From NCBI RefSeq assembly GCF_023115445.1, contig NZ_JALDUI010000001.1, positions 312,238 to 376,237 on the forward strand: a stretch of 64,000 nucleotides of DNA. The letters are read 5' to 3'. Position 1 is the first letter of the stretch. Each line of letters starts with the position of its first letter. Under the pieces are notes generated by a model that was not told the origin of the DNA, ran no database searches, and saw only the letters and a list, made by a program, of their open reading frames with translations. Shown here in pieces: positions 62,413 through 64,000 of this stretch. A program made the translations under genes and the position numbers. The stretch is from Streptococcus sp. oral taxon 431 (GTDB taxonomy: Bacteria > Bacillota > Bacilli > Lactobacillales > Streptococcaceae).

Positions 62413-63690
62413 TTAATTAATTTTTACAGTAACATTTGCTTTTGATACGATTTGATGATTGATATAAATATCATAGTCGATAATGGCTGACCTTCTCGTA
62501 TGGTGAATAATTCTAGCCTGAATCCGCAAGATATCATCGATCTGAACAGCCTGTAAAAAGTAAATCAGCATCTGTTCAATGATGAGATTACGTCCGCTAT
62601 TCACGACCAGATCCTGCGTCATATGGGTCAAAATTTCTGAAAGAACTCCATTTGCAAGGACTCCATTTTTTTCCAACATAAATGGTTCAACCGTAATGAC
62701 AACTTCATCATGGTGGTAAGATAACTTCTGACCAACCTGTTCTGAAAATGTTGGTAATGCTGAAACTTGAGAGCGACTCATCTTTTCCATGACATCCCGT
62801 CTAGTAATAACACCAAGTAAAGTTTGATTACTTCTCACAACAGGCACCATTTCAAAGTCTTCAGCAATCATTCTCTGGCTAACATTAGCGATATTCGTCG
62901 CTAAACCAGTCATGTAGACTGTCCTTGTCATGACCTTATCTATCGTTGTACCAGGTGATTTATCTCCAGCATCACGCATAGTAACTACACCAACAACGAC
63001 CTGATGCTGATTGATGACAGGGAAACGGCTCGTTCTATTCTTACGAACCAAGTCTAGATAATCTTTGACAGTATCCGTTTCCTGTAGAAATCCATATTCA
63101 TGACTGGTACGATAGATTTTTTCAACCGTTAAAATATCTGTCTTAATCTGAACGTTGGACAAAGCTCTGTTGATCATAGTCGCAATTGTAAATGTATCAT
63201 GCTTACTGCGCAATACTGGAATATTTTTTTTATTAGCATGGTTTAAAACATCTTCATGAACTTCAAATCCACCTGTTACCAAGACAGCATTTTCATTTTC
63301 AAGTGCTAATAACTGAATACGTGTTCGATCTCCTACGATAAGTAAGCCGCCATCATGAAGATAAGAAAGAATATTCTTTTCAGTCATCGCCCCAATGGAG
63401 AATTTACTAAATTCTCTATCCAATCCAGCTTGACCAGCTAAAACTTCTGAGCCTGTAACTTCTGCAATTTCTGCGAACGTTAATTTCTCAATAGCTACTT
63501 TTTTTGACTTTACACGTACTGTTCCACTTCGAGGACGTGTTTCAACAAGTCCCCTATTTTCAGCTTCTTTGATAGCCCGATATGCCGTACCATCACTTAC
63601 TCCTAGTCGATTTGAAATACTACGAACACTGACACGCTTCCCAACTGGTAATTCTTCCAAGTAGGCTAATATTTCTTGGTGTTTACTCAT
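62413..63690 (-). CDS. HTH-DRTGG-CBS-hotdog regulator (YtoI-like)
   Basis: A four-part cytosolic protein (425 aa). A winged-helix domain (about 1-60, VSVRSISNRLGVSDGTAYRAI) is followed by a DRTGG domain (about 68-180), a CBS pair (about 190-305, typical VVTMRDAGD and VITRRDVME) and a C-terminal thioesterase/MaoC-like hotdog domain (about 315-425). B. subtilis YtoI has the same arrangement. CBS pairs often bind adenine nucleotides and hotdog domains acyl-CoA, so a regulator that senses energy or acyl-CoA state is plausible, but targets are unknown. It overlaps the next gene by eight bases. Confidence 0.88.
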   Translation of the reverse strand: MSKHQEILAYLEELPVGKRVSVRSISNRLGVSDGTAYRAIKEAENRGLVETRPRSGTVRVKSKKVAIEKLTFAEIAEVTGSEVLAGQAGLDREFSKFSIGAMTEKNILSYLHDGGLLIVGDRTRIQLLALENENAVLVTGGFEVHEDVLNHANKKNIPVLRSKHDTFTIATMINRALSNVQIKTDILTVEKIYRTSHEYGFLQETDTVKDYLDLVRKNRTSRFPVINQHQVVVGVVTMRDAGDKSPGTTIDKVMTRTVYMTGLATNIANVSQRMIAEDFEMVPVVRSNQTLLGVITRRDVMEKMSRSQVSALPTFSEQVGQKLSYHHDEVVITVEPFMLEKNGVLANGVLSEILTHMTQDLVVNSGRNLIIEQMLIYFLQAVQIDDILRIQARIIHHTRRSAIIDYDIYINHQIVSKANVTVKIN

Positions 63691-64000
63691 TTAGATTTCC
63701 TTTTGTATAACGGAATTCTAGATAATCCCGCATCTTTCGGGTATAACGATCGCTACCTTTAAAATGACGATAAAGAACAAAATTTGATTTTTCTGCTACT
63801 TTCTGACTAGCAACATTTTCTAGATGTGTCACAATCGAAAGTTGCTTCAAGGCAAACTCGTTCATGGATAAATCTCGTAATTTGGTAACTGCTTCAGTCA
63901 TATACCCCTGAGACCAATAGTCTTTCTTTAAAAAATAGCCAATTTCTGCTTCTTTCTTAATTTCATCAAGTTTTTCAAACTTGATAGCTCCAATCATCCG
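63683..64000 (-). CDS. GNAT acetyltransferase, 5' part outside the window
   Basis: C-terminal part (at least 105 codons) of a RimJ/RimL-type GNAT N-acetyltransferase. It contains the acetyl-CoA-proximal AEIGYFLKKDYWSQGYMTEA region and the VASQKVAEKSNF block typical of the family. The open frame runs off the right edge, so the true start is not visible. It overlaps the regulator gene by eight bases, which suggests cotranscription. Substrate unknown. Confidence 0.85.
   Translation of the reverse strand, partial: RMIGAIKFEKLDEIKKEAEIGYFLKKDYWSQGYMTEAVTKLRDLSMNEFALKQLSIVTHLENVASQKVAEKSNFVLYRHFKGSDRYTRKMRDYLEFRYTKGNLNE

Overview
The window is a low-GC chromosomal segment from a mitis-group Streptococcus (S. 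mitis / S. oralis / S. infantis type). The evidence is protein sequences nearly identical in style and length to pneumococcal GyrA (822 aa), TopA (695 aa), SrtA, LepA and LacD; a BOX intergenic repeat; a ComX (cin-box) site before dprA; a YSIRK signal peptide; and an IS200-type relic. Most genes lie on the minus strand. The exceptions are a yueI-like gene, a cholesterol-dependent cytolysin and ldh. No rRNA, tRNA or CRISPR array was seen.

Layout. 1-9.8 kb is a lactose/galactose block in three minus-strand units. gatABC (a galactitol-family PTS) is followed by lacX. lacABCD forms the tagatose-6-phosphate pathway. lacT-lacF-lacE holds the antiterminator and the lactose PTS. The gat and lacT promoters carry cre sites, and the lacT leader has a RAT/terminator switch. 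9.8-11.5 kb is a decayed zone with a nonsense-interrupted gene, a small membrane protein, an IS200 relic and a repeated hairpin element. 11.5-19.4 kb is a tightly overlapping housekeeping run (xseA-xseB-ispA-tlyA-argR-recN-phosphatase) ending in lepA, which has its own promoter. 19.7-23.4 kb holds eno, yueI-like, glycerate kinase and serB. 23.4-29.1 kb is the glycogen operon glgBCDA with a CcpA-type promoter. 29.1-39.2 kb holds a long repeat, a DUF4375 protein, the ligA-dagK-pulA run, and the purine salvage genes guaC, xpt and pbuX with a guanine riboswitch.

39.4-42.4 kb is a small accessory island: a dead McrC restriction-subunit gene, a divergent gene for a secreted cholesterol-dependent cytolysin (CDC), and a BOX element. 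The cytolysin has the variant undecapeptide EKTGLAWEPWR and an exact Y-X-Y-X14-R-S signature. Both are hallmarks of the CDCs that use human CD59 as receptor (intermedilysin, vaginolysin, lectinolysin). This is the most notable item in the window.

42.4-48.4 kb is the leucine operon leuA-leuB-DUF1294-leuC-leuD followed by a YrdC/Sua5-like gene. It has a CodY-like box, a 17-residue leader peptide with three Leu codons, and competing terminator/antiterminator structures. 48.4-58.9 kb holds a YjbR-type protein, cutC, a DUF454 protein, topA, dprA, dapA, asd, srtA and gyrA. 59-64 kb holds ldh (divergent from gyrA), a thioredoxin lipoprotein with its CcdA partner, map, a multidomain HTH-DRTGG-CBS-hotdog regulator and the edge of a GNAT acetyltransferase.

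Together the window shows a fermentative lifestyle on host and dietary sugars: lactose/galactose uptake, glycogen storage and glucan debranching, and lactate production. Much of it appears to be under CcpA-type catabolite control, and the cytolysin promoter also carries cre-like sequences. All calls come from reading the sequence; no database search was run.
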